Assembly: GCF_963678635.1 (NCBI RefSeq)
Contig: NC_087066.1
Location: forward strand, 17,297,275-17,361,274
Origin: Symsagittifera roscoffensis
Taxonomy: Eukaryota; Xenacoelomorpha; Acoela; Convolutidae
Length of the DNA stretch: 64,000 nt
Reading direction: 5' to 3'
Below the pieces are notes generated by a model that was not told the origin of the DNA, made no database searches, and saw only the letters and a program-made list of their open reading frames with translations. Position 1 is the first letter of the stretch. Each line of letters starts with the position of its first letter. Shown in pieces: positions 63,481 to 64,000 of the stretch. The translations under genes were made by a program, and so were the position numbers.

Positions 63481-64000
63481 TTAGGTGATGAAGCTGGAAC
63501 AACAGGATGATTTATGATTACTAACCATTTATTGTCATGCTACTAATTTTTATTTTTATTTTCCAATAAATATTCTTCAAACATGTTTTGTATAATACTG
63601 CAGAGTTTTAGGAAAACGATCTTAGATCTTTTTATCAATCGTTATTGTATAATATTAATTTGTTTAGCGCCTGAAATGATTTTGAAGATTTACTTCGAGG
63701 TTTTATGTTTGCAAATGGAAATCTAAATTCATTGCAAGTAGTATTCGAAATATAAAAGTTTGTTCTGGCTTTTGCCGAACTATCATATAACTATACGGCA
63801 AGTTTCTACTTTGTCGTATGTCGTCTTTGGTTCGATGTCTTCTTCCAATTCCGGGTAGTTCTATTGTGGTTCGGAATATTGGCTCTGATCTATTGAGTCG
63901 GAGAGACATTTCAATTAAATTATTGTCGTATAACATTTTGTAAATGTTTTTGTCTAATTTCTAATCTAATTTTGGTTAATTCTAATCTAGTAAGGTCTTG
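63481..64000. other. Right edge of window
   Basis: AT-rich sequence with weaker strand skew than the leader of D. A plus-strand AATAAA occurs near 63565. The 5' LTR of D was not identified here and probably lies beyond the window. Confidence 0.4.
63703..63936 (-). CDS. Possible 77-aa ORF near the right edge
   Basis: A minus-strand frame upstream of the element D leader. Composition is mixed and Arg-rich (for example G-I-G-R-R-H-R-T-K), not the simple Phe/Leu frame typical of T-rich DNA. No domain is recognised. It could be a further 5' gene or exon of D, part of its LTR by chance, or host sequence. Confidence 0.3.
   Translation of the reverse strand: MLYDNNLIEMSLRLNRSEPIFRTTIELPGIGRRHRTKDDIRQSRNLPYSYMIVRQKPEQTFIFRILLAMNLDFHLQT

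Larger units (their letters stand above)
45541..64000 (-). mobile_element. Element D: very large env-like Ty3/gypsy element, minus strand
   Basis: Coding capacity on the minus strand from 62773 down to 47565 comprises a basic ORF, Gag, CCHC nucleocapsid, aspartic protease, RT, RNase H, integrase, a cluster of small frames, an envelope-like glycoprotein and a 597-aa ORF. Integrase follows RNase H, which places it with Ty3/gypsy. The coding strand is A/C-rich and G-poor through all frames, and the same skew extends over the flanking 46-47.5 and 62.8-63.4 kb, suggesting that these belong to the element. The left edge is inferred near 45541; the right edge lies beyond the window. I could not identify the LTRs. 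Only two stop codons break the long frames, so the insertion is fairly young. Confidence 0.85.

Noticed and set aside
46579-63693. A shared 16-base phrase ATTTTGAAGATTTACT at 46579 and 63678 as evidence for LTRs of element D
   Set aside because: Flanking sequences do not match at all, so it is a chance or simple-sequence match.

Overview
The window is nuclear DNA from an animal. Two complete intronless casein kinase 1 gamma genes with metazoan-type C-terminal Cys-Cys/basic tails are the only clear host genes. The rest is AT-rich, gene-poor DNA holding remains of most retroelement classes (Ty3/gypsy LTR elements, a Penelope-like element, two non-LTR elements, tRNA-derived SINEs), a short DNA transposon and several tandem-repeat arrays. 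The species cannot be named from the sequence alone.

Layout. 189-8350: a decayed Ty3/gypsy element (A) with 208-bp LTRs and a GCAAC target duplication. It carries an internal 1.3-kb tandem duplication, and a 5'-truncated Penelope-like element sits inside its 3' LTR. About 11.6-14.43 kb: a decayed non-LTR element (B, + strand) with endonuclease and reverse transcriptase pieces and a (TTA)n tail. 15.4-16.7 kb and 26.2-27.7 kb: the two kinase genes, same orientation, each preceded by a splice-acceptor-like site and a short uORF. Between them lie a 320-bp near-perfect palindrome and a decayed minus-strand non-LTR element (C, about 20-22.4 kb). 28.77-29.21 kb: a non-autonomous DNA transposon with an 8-bp target duplication. 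32.2-33.8 kb: two families of diverged short tandem repeats. About 35.6-42 kb: a higher-order tandem array of 1.76-kb units. 42.7-45.5 kb: duplicated host segments with SINE copies.

About 45.5 kb to the right edge: most of a very large minus-strand Ty3/gypsy-type element (D). Reading on the minus strand it has a leader of more than 1.2 kb with internal repeats, a 155-codon basic ORF, and one 2741-codon gag-protease-RT-RNase H-integrase frame broken only by two in-frame stop codons. Then comes a string of six touching or overlapping ORFs. Four are a 50-codon frame without Met, two small membrane proteins, and a 378-codon frame with no Met codon at all. The last two are an 872-aa envelope-like glycoprotein and a 597-aa protein I do not recognise. 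Coding regions are mostly open, so D is young compared with A, B and C. D, with its unusual set of tightly packed accessory frames, is the best candidate here for something not well described.

Functionally, the kinases are predicted membrane-attached Ser/Thr kinases. Element D is organised like an env-bearing errantivirus or retrovirus-like element: Gag for the particle, PR/RT/RH/IN for replication and insertion, and the envelope-like and membrane proteins from downstream frames that would need spliced or otherwise subgenomic RNA.
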